Shown here: in pieces, positions 9,773-18,582 of the stretch
Layout of the letters: every line of letters starts with the position of its first letter
Numbering within the stretch: position 1 is the stretch's first letter
Assembly (NCBI GenBank): GCA_016200915.1
Contig: JACQDV010000077.1
Location: 1 to 57,559 of the forward strand
Direction: 5' to 3'
DNA: 57,559 bases
Origin: Sphingobacteriales bacterium
Lineage (GTDB): Bacteria; Bacteroidota; Bacteroidia; Chitinophagales; Chitinophagaceae
Made by a program: the position numbers and the translations under genes
The notes under the pieces: model-generated
Told to the model about the DNA's origin: nothing
Seen by the model: the letters and a program-made list of their open reading frames with translations, nothing else
The model's database searches: none

Positions 9773-9808
9773 TATGGATCTGCAGGGAATATTCCCTGCA
9801 GATCCATA
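9773..9808. terminator. 36-base perfect palindrome, probable bidirectional terminator
   Basis: The sequence from 9773 to 9808 is identical to its own reverse complement (arms TATGGATCTGCAGGGAAT and its mirror). It begins about 10 bases after the haloperoxidase-like gene and is followed by TTTGTATTTG. In RNA it would form a long hairpin and probably ends transcription. Confidence 0.6.
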
Positions 9809-9846
9809 TTTGTATTTGCATAACAAATAGTAAAGCATAAAACAAA

Positions 9847-10491
9847 ATGAAAAAACAACAATCAAAAAAGGTTTTCGCTTTTTCCCTGCTGACAATTTCT
9901 TTTATTGCAATCCTCATGTTTAATACTGGTTGCCAGAAAGCAGCACCTTTAACAAGTAAGCCAATGACAACAACAATTATTTATACAGACATCAATCCGG
10001 ATACTGCTGTTAGTGGGAATGGAACATATAGATTGGATCTGAATAATGATGGCATCTATGATTTTACTTTAAACACAATTACTGATGTAGTAAATTGTGG
10101 TACCCGATGCAGAACAAGCAATAGATATATAGCAAACGTAACTATAGCAAGAGGAAGTAATAATGGCATCGTCTATAAATTAGCAGATTACCTGGTAAGC
10201 CCTTTAGGCAGTCAATCAATTATTGACAGTTCAAGCCAGTGGTCTTACATCACCGATAGGGCATTAGTAATTTATGTACAACAGACCGGTAATTGTGGTA
10301 CTTGTTCCAGCTATGGTGTTTGGGGTGGGAATGGTGACAGGTATATGGGGTTAAAGTTGGTAATGGACCAAAATACGTATTACGGATGGGTTAGATTAAT
10401 TGATAATTTAGTTTTCAGGAAATTGATTGTACAGGATTATGCGTACAACAGTATTCCAAACCAGCCAATTTTGGCAGGGCAAACTAAATAA
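9847..10491 (+). CDS. Hypothetical lipoprotein
   Basis: 214 residues with a lipoprotein signal peptide ending in FNTGC (Cys29). The mature part is rich in Thr, Asn, Tyr and Gly. It includes a calcium-loop-like segment, RLDLNNDGIYDFTL, of the kind seen in Bacteroidota surface proteins, and two Cys pairs (NCGTRC and NCGTCSS). No family is recognised beyond that. It sits alone between the palindrome at 9773 and the kinase gene downstream. Confidence 0.8.
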   Translation: MKKQQSKKVFAFSLLTISFIAILMFNTGCQKAAPLTSKPMTTTIIYTDINPDTAVSGNGTYRLDLNNDGIYDFTLNTITDVVNCGTRCRTSNRYIANVTIARGSNNGIVYKLADYLVSPLGSQSIIDSSSQWSYITDRALVIYVQQTGNCGTCSSYGVWGGNGDRYMGLKLVMDQNTYYGWVRLIDNLVFRKLIVQDYAYNSIPNQPILAGQTK

Positions 10492-10644
10492 GAAGTACCA
10501 CTTCTGATATAAATAAAGAATGAAATTCAATAATTAAATACTGCCAGCTTTTAATAATTGCAGTAACTTTCATTTGAGATCGGTTACCAGCAGGCATAAC
10601 AGCATTTATTTCTTTTGCTTTCCTGCCAAATTCAAAAGCCTTTA

Positions 10645-12828
10645 GTGAAATTAAAATGGCTGATATTATTTTTATTGCTTCCTGTGCTTTGCAAAGCGCA
10701 AAGGCAAACTATAGACAGCCTGGCAAATATTTTATCTTCTTTAAAAGACAGCAGCAGGATTGATTGCTTAAATAAACTTGCGCTTGAATATTACATAAAT
10801 GCTTTGCCTGAAAGTTATATCAATGTACAAACAGACAGTGCGGTTTCATTTGCAACAAAGGCTTATGATGAATCTGAAAAAATTGGTTATACGAAAGGTG
10901 TTGCTGATGCGTTGCAAAACTTTGGCGAAATTGCCCGTGACAGGAGTGATTATATAACAGCAGAAAAATATTTCCGCCAGTCAGTTCCTTTGTTTGAAAA
11001 ATTGCATGCAGCGGAAAGATATAGCTGGGCTAACTTAACGCTGGGATGGAGCCTTCATCAGCAATGCAAATTTTCAGAGGCAAAATTAGCGTATGAGCGG
11101 GCCATGCTGTTTTGCATTACTGCTGATAATAAGGAAAGACAGTCCATGTTATTAAGATTGATTTCTTATACCTACGGTGTACGTGGCTATAATGAAAAAG
11201 CCTTTGAATATATGCTCAAGGCAATCAGGATTACTTTTATAATACGTGACCCACGGGGCGTCATTTCCTCCCCGGAAAATATAGCCGGTACATATAAAAG
11301 TGCAGGTGACATTGAAAACGCTTTATTATATTACCGGATAGCTGCACAAAATGCAAAATCTGTAAATAATCCTGTACGGTACAACAGGATATTGGGTGAT
11401 ATGTGTGTTTTACAGAATCAACTGGATTCAGCGGTTTATTACTACAACCTTTCAGACGATTTTGTAAGCCGTATGACAACTGATACCAGTATCAGGAAAA
11501 GGTTTAACTCATACAAACTTGAAAGAATCGGGTGGATTTATTTTACGCAAAAAAAATATGAGCAGGCTCTTGAAAACTTTAAAAGCATTTTGCCATTTTT
11601 TGAAAAAGGAAATGAGAAAATCAGTGTGATGAGGATACTGGGTGCACTTGGAAAGTGTTACCAGGTACAGCAAAATTTTACAAAGTCTTCCCCGTATGCA
11701 AAACGTTTGCTGCAAATGGCGCTTGAAACAGGTGCAAGGCCGTTTGAAAGAGATGCTGATGAATTGTACTGGAAAATTTATGACGGGTTGGGAAAAACAG
11801 ACAGTGCTTATAAGTATAACTTAAAATATACAGCGCTCAAAGATTCCATCATGAGTGATGAATACAGGCGCAATATTGCTGTATCGGAAATGAAAGCGCA
11901 GGATGAGCAGCAAAAAGTAAAAATTGGTTTGTTGCAGAAAGACCAGCAACTCAGTAAAGAAAAATTATCGCTGCAGCAAAAGGAAATTAAAAACGAATCC
12001 CTGCTCCGCAATGTGCTGATTGCAGGCATAGCTGTTTTTATCCTTGCAGCTTTTTTCATATTCCGTTACATCGTTCTCAAAAGAAAAAATGAAAAGCAGC
12101 GGCTTGAACAGGAACTGAAGTTGCAGCAATTGCAAACAGAAAAAAATAAAATTGAATTTCAGCAGCAGGCTGCCGAACTTGAAATGCAGGCACTACGTGC
12201 CCAGATGAACCCACATTTTATTTTTAACTGCCTTAGTTCTATCAACCGCTTTATACTGATCAATAAAATTGATGAGGCTTCTGATTATCTTACTAAATTT
12301 TCCAGGTTAATACGAATGGCTTTGCATAATTCTGAAAAATCTTTGATAACATTAGAAAACGAACTGGAAGCACTTCGCCTTTATTTAGATTTGGAAAGAT
12401 TAAGATTTAAAAACGCTTTTAATTACAGCATTACTTTTATTAATACCATTGATATTAATTCTGTGTATATTCCGCCAATGCTGATACAGCCATTTGCAGA
12501 AAATGCCATCTGGCACGGCCTGATGCATAAGAAAGGTACTGGCAACCTTGAAATACAGCTATGTGCTGAAGATAAAACATTAACCTGTATTATTATTGAT
12601 AATGGCATTGGAAGAAATATGGCTGCTGCACTTAACAGCCGCTCTGCAGAGAAAAATAAATCAATGGGAGTGGAAATTACAACGGGACGGTTGGCGCTTT
12701 TAAACAAATCAAAAAACGAAGCCGCTCTTTTTAATATTGAAGATTTGATGGATGAAGAAGGTAATGGCTGCGGAACAAAAGTGATTCTGACAATGCCTTA
12801 TAGAGATTTGACAGAAGTTGTTGTATAA
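10645..12828 (+). CDS. LytS-like sensor histidine kinase with TPR sensor domain
   Basis: Membrane sensor kinase of the His_kinase (LytS/YpdA/BtsS) type. The GTG at 10645 gives a clean signal peptide (KLKWLILFLLLPVLCKAQ); a TTG at 10615 would add ten residues. A long periplasmic part is made of tetratricopeptide repeats (for example ADALQNFGEIARDRSDYITA). A single TM segment (VLIAGIAVFILAAFFIFRYI) follows, then a Gln/Glu-rich coiled coil, then the kinase core. The core has LRAQMNPHFIFNCL with the phospho-accepting His at about residue 524, and ATPase motifs PFAENAIWHGL and IIDNGIGRN. The gene ends 15 bases before a LytTR regulator, forming a standard two-component pair. Confidence 0.92.
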   Translation: MKLKWLILFLLLPVLCKAQRQTIDSLANILSSLKDSSRIDCLNKLALEYYINALPESYINVQTDSAVSFATKAYDESEKIGYTKGVADALQNFGEIARDRSDYITAEKYFRQSVPLFEKLHAAERYSWANLTLGWSLHQQCKFSEAKLAYERAMLFCITADNKERQSMLLRLISYTYGVRGYNEKAFEYMLKAIRITFIIRDPRGVISSPENIAGTYKSAGDIENALLYYRIAAQNAKSVNNPVRYNRILGDMCVLQNQLDSAVYYYNLSDDFVSRMTTDTSIRKRFNSYKLERIGWIYFTQKKYEQALENFKSILPFFEKGNEKISVMRILGALGKCYQVQQNFTKSSPYAKRLLQMALETGARPFERDADELYWKIYDGLGKTDSAYKYNLKYTALKDSIMSDEYRRNIAVSEMKAQDEQQKVKIGLLQKDQQLSKEKLSLQQKEIKNESLLRNVLIAGIAVFILAAFFIFRYIVLKRKNEKQRLEQELKLQQLQTEKNKIEFQQQAAELEMQALRAQMNPHFIFNCLSSINRFILINKIDEASDYLTKFSRLIRMALHNSEKSLITLENELEALRLYLDLERLRFKNAFNYSITFINTIDINSVYIPPMLIQPFAENAIWHGLMHKKGTGNLEIQLCAEDKTLTCIIIDNGIGRNMAAALNSRSAEKNKSMGVEITTGRLALLNKSKNEAALFNIEDLMDEEGNGCGTKVILTMPYRDLTEVVV

Positions 12829-12843
12829 AAATAAACCAATTAA

Positions 12844-13590
12844 ATGATTACTGCCACTATTGTTGATGATGAACCGGATTGTTGTGAATCGCTGGTGATG
12901 CTGTTAGAACGGTATTGCCCGGAAGTAAAAGTGCTGGATATTTGCTATTCGGCCGAAGCAGCTATTCAATCCATTAAAGAACATACGCCACAGATACTTT
13001 TTTTAGATATTGAAATGCCTTTTATGAATGGCTTTGAACTGCTGGAAAAATTAGGCGATATTAATTTTGAATTGATATTTACCACCAGTTACGACCAATA
13101 TGCCATTAAAGCAATCCGCTTCAGCGCTTTGGATTATTTATTAAAACCTGTTGACCGGGAAGAACTGCAAAAGGCTGTACAAAAAGCAGCACAGCGCAAC
13201 CAGCACCCGCTGCCGCAGCAATTAGAAATGCTGTTACAAAAATTAAATCATCCGGCTGTTCCTGTAAATAAAATTGCCATACCAACAATGGAAGGTTTTC
13301 AGTTGCTTGCTGCCGAAGCTATCATCAGTTGTGAATCAGACGGAAATTATACACATCTTTTTTTAAAAGATAAACGCAAAATAATTGCTTCCCGTAATTT
13401 GAAAGAGATGGAAGAATTAATGGAGGATTATCCATTTCTCAGGATTCATCATTCTCATATCGTAAACATTAACGAAGTGGAAAAATATATTAAAGGCGAA
13501 GGCGGTTATTTAATTATGAGTGATGGTTCAAGCATCAATGTATCAAGAAGCAGGAAGGAATTGCTGTTGAAAAAACTTTCGTTGAAATGA
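12844..13590 (+). CDS. LytTR-family response regulator
   Basis: Cytoplasmic DNA-binding response regulator, 248 residues. The receiver domain (1-120) has the acidic pocket Asp8-Asp9, phospho-acceptor Asp55 in ILFLDIEMP, a switch Thr in IFTTSYDQYA, and the Lys of DYLLKPVDRE. A LytTR DNA-binding domain follows from about residue 140 (IAIPTMEGFQLLAAEAIISCESDGNYT in part, FLRIHHSHIVNI, INVSRSRKELLLKKL). It lies 15 bases downstream of the LytS-like kinase, its obvious partner. The target promoters are unknown. Confidence 0.95.
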   Translation: MITATIVDDEPDCCESLVMLLERYCPEVKVLDICYSAEAAIQSIKEHTPQILFLDIEMPFMNGFELLEKLGDINFELIFTTSYDQYAIKAIRFSALDYLLKPVDREELQKAVQKAAQRNQHPLPQQLEMLLQKLNHPAVPVNKIAIPTMEGFQLLAAEAIISCESDGNYTHLFLKDKRKIIASRNLKEMEELMEDYPFLRIHHSHIVNINEVEKYIKGEGGYLIMSDGSSINVSRSRKELLLKKLSLK

Positions 13591-13605
13591 CGGTATTGTA
13601 AATAA

Positions 13606-13640
13606 AAAGGACAAACCAACTATTTGATTTGCCCTTTATT
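13606..13640. terminator. Bidirectional terminator between response regulator and tRNA-Leu
   Basis: Stem AAAGGACAAA / TTTGCCCTTT with one mismatch. T-rich sequence follows on the minus side, after tRNA-Leu(GAG). It can also serve the regulator gene ending at 13590. Confidence 0.6.
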
Positions 13641-13645
13641 GTCAG

Positions 13646-13729
13646 TGCCCAGGACTGGATTTGAACCAGCACGTTCTTTCGAACACCACCACCTCAAAGT
13701 GGCTTGTCTACCAATTTCAACACCTGGGC
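13646..13729 (-). tRNA. tRNA-Leu (anticodon GAG)
   Basis: On the minus strand a type II tRNA folds. The acceptor arms are GCCCAGG and CCTGGGC with discriminator A. The anticodon arm is CCACT-TTGAGGT-GGTGG, giving anticodon GAG. There is a long variable arm, and the T arm is CTGGTTCAAATCCAG. CCA is not encoded. Confidence 0.93.
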
Positions 13730-13850
13730 TTTTGAAAGTTGAAAGGTTAGATTCGTTTAAAAGTTGAAAGATCAATCTACAAACCATTAAACCCTCACAA
13801 GGGCTGCAAATATAAATGAAAACCGGATAGAATGATGAGACGAAATAAGG

Positions 13851-15005
13851 TTATTTCTTCAACTCAATGCGGAAACAGGTGCCTTTTCCAACTTCACTCC
13901 ATTTGACAAATAACTTTCCTTTATGGTATTGCTCTACTATTCTTTTAGAAAGTGATAACCCTAAACCCCAGCCACGTTTTTTGGTAGTAAAGCCAGGCTT
14001 AAAAACCCGGTTTATATTTTGCCGGCTGATACCTTTGCCAGTATCAGTTATTTCAATAATCACTTCATCCCGTTCCTGCTTTATATGTACATTAATTTCT
14101 CCTTTTCCTTCCATTGCATCCAGTGCATTCTTCAGTAGATTTTCTAAAACCCAATCAAATAATTGTGGTGAAATTTTAACTGGTATATTCAATTCATTAT
14201 AAGCGTTGAAACTAAAATGTACTTTACCCGCCGCCCTCTTCTTCATATAATCCATCACTTGCAATACCTGCTGGATGATATTGTGTTGCTCCAGTTGAGG
14301 AGTACTACCAATCTTGCCAAACCTGTCAGAAACTAATTTTAAACGATACACATCCTTCTCCATTTCATGTGCGATATTTTCACTGCCTGAATTTTCTTTC
14401 AGCATCTCCACCCAACCTTCCAATGAAGTAACAGGTGTACCCAGTTGATGGGCTGTTTCTTTAGCCATGCCGGCCCATACCTGGTTTTGGGTGGATTTAT
14501 TTCTAATAGTAATAGAGAAAATAGTGATGATAATAAACAGCGCAACAATGACGAGCTGAATAATCGGATAATATTTCACCTGCTGTAACAACAGCGACCG
14601 ACCATAATAATAACGATTGATCAAAGAGGGTTCTTTGCTGATAATTACTTCAACAGGTTTGTTGAGTGATTTGAACTCTTTTAATTTATCAGCAAGGTAA
14701 TTGGGATCATTTGCTATTTTAGATGAATCAAGGTTGATATAAGTGCCGGTGGCATTGTCTTTTTCATTCGCTTCAATAATGGGAACTGTTTTGTTTTCGG
14801 TAGTTATTAAAGAAGCAAGCCTTGTATCGGCATCGGATGGAGAAGTAGCAATAAAACGGGCAGCTTCAGCCCATTGTTCTACCTTTTGTCTTTCCTCACG
14901 GGCAATCTTATTGGCTAAATAGTTAGAATAAAAGACAGTACCGCTTACAATGAGTATGGCAATAATGGCCAAACCAGTGCGCCAGTTGAATATTTGTGAA
15001 AACAT
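13851..15005 (-). CDS. Sensor histidine kinase
   Basis: 384-residue membrane histidine kinase. TM1 is at about 10-29, a short extracytoplasmic domain spans 30-146, and TM2 is at 147-167. The kinase core has the phospho-acceptor His186 in KETAHQLGTPVTSLEGW, an N box NLLKNALDAMEGKGE, a G1 box DTGKGI, an F-box region FKPGFTTKKRGWG and G2 GLGLSLSKRIVEQ. No HAMP domain is obvious and no response regulator is next to it, so it is an orphan here. It diverges from the glycosyltransferase gene that starts 57 bases away. Confidence 0.92.
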   Translation of the reverse strand: MFSQIFNWRTGLAIIAILIVSGTVFYSNYLANKIAREERQKVEQWAEAARFIATSPSDADTRLASLITTENKTVPIIEANEKDNATGTYINLDSSKIANDPNYLADKLKEFKSLNKPVEVIISKEPSLINRYYYGRSLLLQQVKYYPIIQLVIVALFIIITIFSITIRNKSTQNQVWAGMAKETAHQLGTPVTSLEGWVEMLKENSGSENIAHEMEKDVYRLKLVSDRFGKIGSTPQLEQHNIIQQVLQVMDYMKKRAAGKVHFSFNAYNELNIPVKISPQLFDWVLENLLKNALDAMEGKGEINVHIKQERDEVIIEITDTGKGISRQNINRVFKPGFTTKKRGWGLGLSLSKRIVEQYHKGKLFVKWSEVGKGTCFRIELKK

Positions 15006-15062
15006 TACTTAAAAATAGAAAACGATTGCCATCCATCTGTTATTTTTGAAAAAATATTTCTG

Positions 15063-16088
15063 TTGACAAATCATCCATCAGTAGCGGTTGTTATTTTAAA
15101 CTGGAACGGTAAAAACTATTTACAGCAGTTTCTTCCTTCCGTTATGCAATCTGCCTATCCCAATTTGCAGGTGATTGTTGCTGATAACGCTTCAACAGAT
15201 GATTCAGTTACTTTTCTTCAAACCAATTATCCTCAAATAGAAATAATCATCAATGCTGCCAATGAAGGTTTTGCCAAAGGCTATAATATGGCATTAAAAC
15301 AGGTGCAGGCTGATTATTTTATATTGCTGAATTCAGATATTGAAGTAACGCCGGGCTGGATTGAACCAGTCATTAGTTTAATGGAAAGTGATAAAGCCAT
15401 TGCAGCCTGTCAACCCAAGTTATTAGCATTTAATAATAAAAAACAATTTGAATATGCCGGTGCTGCCGGAGGGTGGATAGATGATTATGGTTATCCCTTT
15501 TCAAGAGGCCGTGTGTTTGATGTATGTGAAGAGGATAATGGGCAATACGATGAAGTGCAGCAAATATTCTGGGCAAGCGGAGCTGCCTTTTTTGTTCGTT
15601 CATCTGTGTTTAATGAAATGAAAGGCTTTGATGAATTCTTCTTTGCTCACCAGGAAGAAATTGATCTATGCTGGCGAATGCAATTGAGCGGTTATAAAAT
15701 ATATGCCTGTCCGCAATCGGTGGTTTATCATGTTGGCGGTGGTACATTACCTAAAGGCAATTCAAAAAAAACCTGGCTCAACTATCGTAATAACCTAATC
15801 ATGCTTTATAAGAATTTACCGGTTGGAGAAAAGCTCTGGAAAATTCCATTTCGTATTGCATTAGATGCCATTTCTGCATGGAAGGCTTTGTTAACAGGTG
15901 ATGCTGGTTACTGGATGGCTGTATTAAAGGCTCATATAGATTTTTTAAAGTGGATCATCAGTCAGCAATCACAAAGTAATTTTTCTCCGGTAAGAAAAGC
16001 AAAGCCATCAGGCGTTTATCATGGTAATATTGTATGGCAATATTTTATCAACAAAAAGCACAGTTTTAAAGAAATAATGGGCCGCTGA
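15063..16088 (+). CDS. Family 2 glycosyltransferase
   Basis: Cytoplasmic or membrane-associated GT-A glycosyltransferase, 341 residues, similar to rhamnosyltransferase-like GT2 enzymes. Visible motifs: VAVVILNWNGKNYL at the start, IVADNASTDDS (nucleotide binding), LLNSDIEVTPGW (DxD-like metal site), and FFFAHQEEIDLCWRMQLSGY (acceptor/catalytic region). Translation seems to start at TTG (15063); no in-frame ATG lies near the N-terminus. A TATTTTTG box (-7 type) is at 15041-15048. The sugar and acceptor cannot be inferred. Confidence 0.9.
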   Translation: MTNHPSVAVVILNWNGKNYLQQFLPSVMQSAYPNLQVIVADNASTDDSVTFLQTNYPQIEIIINAANEGFAKGYNMALKQVQADYFILLNSDIEVTPGWIEPVISLMESDKAIAACQPKLLAFNNKKQFEYAGAAGGWIDDYGYPFSRGRVFDVCEEDNGQYDEVQQIFWASGAAFFVRSSVFNEMKGFDEFFFAHQEEIDLCWRMQLSGYKIYACPQSVVYHVGGGTLPKGNSKKTWLNYRNNLIMLYKNLPVGEKLWKIPFRIALDAISAWKALLTGDAGYWMAVLKAHIDFLKWIISQQSQSNFSPVRKAKPSGVYHGNIVWQYFINKKHSFKEIMGR

Positions 16089-16110
16089 AACTTTCAAATA
16101 AATTTCCCCT

Positions 16111-16118
16111 TATTTTTG
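16111..16118 (+). promoter_or_regulatory. Bacteroidota -7 box (TATTTTTG)
   Basis: Matches TAnnTTTG and lies 19 bases before the ATG of the 70-residue membrane protein at 16137. No convincing -33 TTTG was found at the usual spacing. Confidence 0.45.
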
Positions 16119-16136
16119 CGCCAGTAAATTCTGCTT

Positions 16137-16349
16137 ATGGATCAACAGGAAATATTCACCGAAGACAATACGAAGAAAGACTTCTCCCACGATTGGGTTA
16201 AATCTTCCCGCTTTTTATTTTATGTACAGGTACTTTGTATCGTGGCATTTATTTTTGCCGGGTGTTACAAACTGTATGAAAAAAGATATAAAGGCAAGCC
16301 GGATGTAGTGGTGCCGGATAACACTTTATACGACCCTAAATACAAATAA
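16137..16349 (+). CDS. Small single-TM protein, function unknown
   Basis: 70 residues. It has an acidic N-terminus, one membrane segment at about residues 26-43 (FLFYVQVLCIVAFIFAGCYKL), then a basic KRYKGK stretch and a Pro/Asp tail ending DNTLYDPKYK. Charge distribution suggests the C-terminus may stay cytoplasmic. It has its own -7-like box and terminator, so it is probably a monocistronic real gene. No family recognised. Confidence 0.75.
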   Translation: MDQQEIFTEDNTKKDFSHDWVKSSRFLFYVQVLCIVAFIFAGCYKLYEKRYKGKPDVVVPDNTLYDPKYK

Positions 16350-16375
16350 ATTGTAATAACATTTTATAATAGAAG

Positions 16376-16401
16376 TCCCGCTGTAAAGGCGGGATTTTTT
16401 A
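16376..16401 (+). terminator. Intrinsic terminator
   Basis: Stem TCCCGC / GCGGGA with a TGTAAAG loop, followed by TTTTTTATG. Ends the small membrane protein gene. Confidence 0.85.
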
Positions 16402-16434
16402 TGCCTTACCAGGATAAAAAACAGCAAATAGTTT

Positions 16435-16465
16435 TTTGATAATTAGCTTAGTAACCCTATTTTTG
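16435..16465 (+). promoter_or_regulatory. Promoter of the tRNA-Gly region (TTTG-N19-TATTTTTG)
   Basis: A TTTG at 16435-16438 is separated by exactly 19 bases from TATTTTTG at 16458-16465, a full match to the Bacteroidota housekeeping consensus. Transcription should start near 16472 and run through the broken tRNA copy into the intact tRNA-Gly. Confidence 0.75.
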
Positions 16466-16490
16466 CATCCCCAAAGTTCTTAAACAGTAT

Positions 16491-16640
16491 GCGGAAGTAG
16501 TCCTGACGTTGCCTTGCAAGTCAGGATGCTGACAGCAAAGCTCGTCAGCACTCATTTGGCAGAGCATCTCGCCTCAGGCGAGACCAAGGTTGGGGTGATC
16601 ATAATGGTCACAACAAATTGGATGAAGGACTTCTTAATAC
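16491..16640 (+). pseudogene. Broken tRNA-Gly copy filled with hairpins
   Basis: The start GCGGAAGTAG equals the first ten bases of the intact tRNA-Gly at 16645. A 50-base block (16501-16550) made of two stem-loops follows, then CTCATTTGGCAGAGCA, which continues the tRNA D arm. A third hairpin (TCTCGCC-TCA-GGCGAGA, 16567-16583) replaces the 5' half of the anticodon arm. CCAAGGTTGGGGTG then matches the tRNA again, and a fourth hairpin (16595-16611) replaces the T arm. The 3' acceptor strand is missing, so this cannot be a normal tRNA. The leader just upstream (TTCTTAAACAGTAT) resembles that of the intact copy, pointing to a tandem duplication. It may be a pseudogene or a new structured RNA. 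Confidence 0.65.
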
Positions 16641-16644
16641 AACT

Positions 16645-16717
<73 letters not shown>

Positions 16718-16719
16718 CA

Positions 16720-16752
16720 AAAAAAGGTGTGGGGTATCTCCGCACCTTTTTT
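16720..16752 (+). terminator. Terminator after tRNA-Gly
   Basis: Stem AAAAAAGGTG / CACCTTTTTT, ending in a T run three bases downstream of the tRNA. Confidence 0.85.
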
Positions 16753-16770
16753 ATTCATTACCAGATGAAT

Positions 16771-16856
16771 ACCCGGGTGGTGGAACTGGTAGACACGCAG
16801 GACTTAAAATCCTGTTCCCCGCAACGGGAGTGTGGGTTCAACTCCCATCCCGGGTA
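16771..16856 (+). tRNA. tRNA-Leu (anticodon TAA)
   Basis: Type II tRNA. Acceptor arms are ACCCGGG / CCCGGGT with discriminator A, and the D arm contains GGTAGACACG. The anticodon arm CAGGA-CTTAAAA-TCCTG gives anticodon TAA. The variable arm is TTCCCCGCAACGGGAG and the T arm is GTGGGTTCAACTCCCAT. CCA is not encoded. Confidence 0.95.
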
Positions 16857-16859
16857 CAG

Positions 16860-16891
16860 GCCGTTTCGATTTTTTCGGAACGGCTTTTTTG
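16860..16891 (+). terminator. Terminator after tRNA-Leu
   Basis: Stem GCCGTTTCGA / TCGGAACGGC (one mismatch) followed by TTTTTTG. Confidence 0.85.
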
Positions 16892-17105
16892 TTTGTATAA
16901 TACCAGCTCTGTATTTACATAGCATCACCTGTTGCCTTCGAATCATCCAGTGAATGATTCGCAATCCTTTCATCGTTTATGTAAATGGCAACAATCAAAA
17001 TTCTTGGTATAGCGTCAAAACTATTTATATTTAATTTACAGCAAAGTCCCGGTTGGTGTACAATACTTGGTGGGAGGGAGGCGTTGCTGGGAGATAAAAG
17101 AAATA

Positions 17106-17555
17106 TTAATCAATTGAACCGATACTAATTCTTTTAAGTATAAGATTTTGAAACTCCTTAATTTTCCTTTTATTGTCAGCTTTATTATAATCCTTATTTA
17201 TCTCCTTCCAATTACCAAGTGCTAATCCTTGATTAATACCAACAAAAACAAGATTAGTAATTTGCTTATCTTTCTTCCTGACCCATGTATGTATTATTTC
17301 ATTTTCATTTTTGTTGTAGAAATAAATATGATACCAATAATCAGTACTATCGCTTCGGCCATCAACTAGATTTAATGTTGCTGGTGGTATTAGGTTACTG
17401 TCTCTTTCTTTTAAAGTAGTTAACATTGAGATTAATGTATCTTCATTTATTTTATAATTATACACTTGAGCGTAAGGATAGCTTCCGGCTGAAATAATTT
17501 TACAGCCCATTATTGAACTAATTACAGTTATAAAAAAAAGAAGAATAAATCTCAT
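17106..17555 (-). CDS. Hypothetical lipoprotein
   Basis: 149 residues. A short signal peptide ends in SSIMGC, so Cys18 is the probable lipidation site. The mature part has mixed charge and no recognised domain; the central YWYHIYFYNKNENEIIHTWV looks like beta strands. Codon use is more AT-rich than the flanking genes. It lies alone between the tRNA cluster and the next minus-strand gene, with no operon partner. Confidence 0.7.
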   Translation of the reverse strand: MRFILLFFITVISSIMGCKIISAGSYPYAQVYNYKINEDTLISMLTTLKERDSNLIPPATLNLVDGRSDSTDYWYHIYFYNKNENEIIHTWVRKKDKQITNLVFVGINQGLALGNWKEINKDYNKADNKRKIKEFQNLILKRISIGSID

Positions 17556-17641
17556 AATTACTAATTGTTATTTAGATGAGATGTTACTACCTCCCCAGTA
17601 CTCAGCATAGGTTGTATCTACGCTTTATCTTTTCTGTCTCA

Positions 17642-18487
17642 CTACTGCCCATTATAACTATACTCAATCTTCCCAACTAATTTTCTATCCTTGTCCACAC
17701 AAGCTTCTTTCAACTTTAATCCTTTTTCATCGTAGAGATACATCCAGGTAAGATAATCGCTGCCGCTGCTTTGTACCCGGTAAACCGTCATTTCATTTAA
17801 TCTTCCGGCATCATCATAATCAAAGCTGTAATCGGGTAACATTCTTTTGTAACGAATATTATATTGAACAATATCGGTGAGCTGTTTTTTAGCATTGTAA
17901 TAAAAATAATAACGTTCTAATTGTTTGCCTTTGGCAAAATCAACTTCCTCGCCGGCATTTCCTTTTTCATCATAATTTATCCGAACTGTTACGGTGTCGG
18001 TTTCATTCTTAATCTTCAGCATTTTCTCCGGCAGACCATTGCTGTTGTAATACCATAAATGTTTTTCAGATAAAGTAAAACTGCTGTCTTCTGTAATTGA
18101 GTTTATCTCAATACTTACCAATTTACCATCGTTATCATAAGTATAAACAGAACTGTTTTCACTATTGTCATTTTTATCAACCGTTTTTATCAACTGATCT
18201 TTTTCATTAAAATAACTGGTGAGTAAAGATTTGCCTGTGGCAGCAGAACCGGTAGTGGTTTCAATGGTTTTGTTTTGCAGGTTAATTTTTTGTTCCAGCA
18301 AAAAACCTTCGCTGGGTTGCCCGTCGCTTTCCGTGCTTTTCGTGGCAATACTGCTAACAGCATTTTGTTTATATAATTTCCACAGGTCAATGGTCTTTTT
18401 TGTTCCCAATATATCATTATAGTAATGCTGGGCATACAGAAGAGGTGTAGTTAGCAAAAGGGCGACCGGCAAAAGAATTTTTTTCAT
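17642..18487 (-). CDS. Secreted protein with YD/RHS-like repeats
   Basis: 281 residues with a Sec signal peptide (MKKILLPVALLLTTPLLYAQ). The rest is a run of about 20-residue beta units of the type YxYDxxGxLxxxxxxx, for instance YTYDNDGKLVSIEI, INYDEKGNAGEEV and FDYDDAGRLNEMTVY. These are typical of RHS/YD repeats and of Bacteroidota periplasmic or surface proteins, whose function is unknown. It has neither a lipobox nor a T9SS sorting domain, so it is probably periplasmic. Confidence 0.78.
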   Translation of the reverse strand: MKKILLPVALLLTTPLLYAQHYYNDILGTKKTIDLWKLYKQNAVSSIATKSTESDGQPSEGFLLEQKINLQNKTIETTTGSAATGKSLLTSYFNEKDQLIKTVDKNDNSENSSVYTYDNDGKLVSIEINSITEDSSFTLSEKHLWYYNSNGLPEKMLKIKNETDTVTVRINYDEKGNAGEEVDFAKGKQLERYYFYYNAKKQLTDIVQYNIRYKRMLPDYSFDYDDAGRLNEMTVYRVQSSGSDYLTWMYLYDEKGLKLKEACVDKDRKLVGKIEYSYNGQ

Positions 18488-18582
18488 GCTGCTGGAGGTA
18501 TAATTTTAGTCAAAGATAACGGTGTATATTGTAACGTAATTTATCCCTGTTTCTTTTATATTTTTATTAAAATTTAACTGCT

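Noticed and set aside
16567-16583. Possible UCA-anticodon (stop-reading) tRNA in the broken copy
   Set aside because: The loop can be drawn with UCA at the anticodon position, but U33 is C, the acceptor 3' strand is absent and the T arm is wrong.
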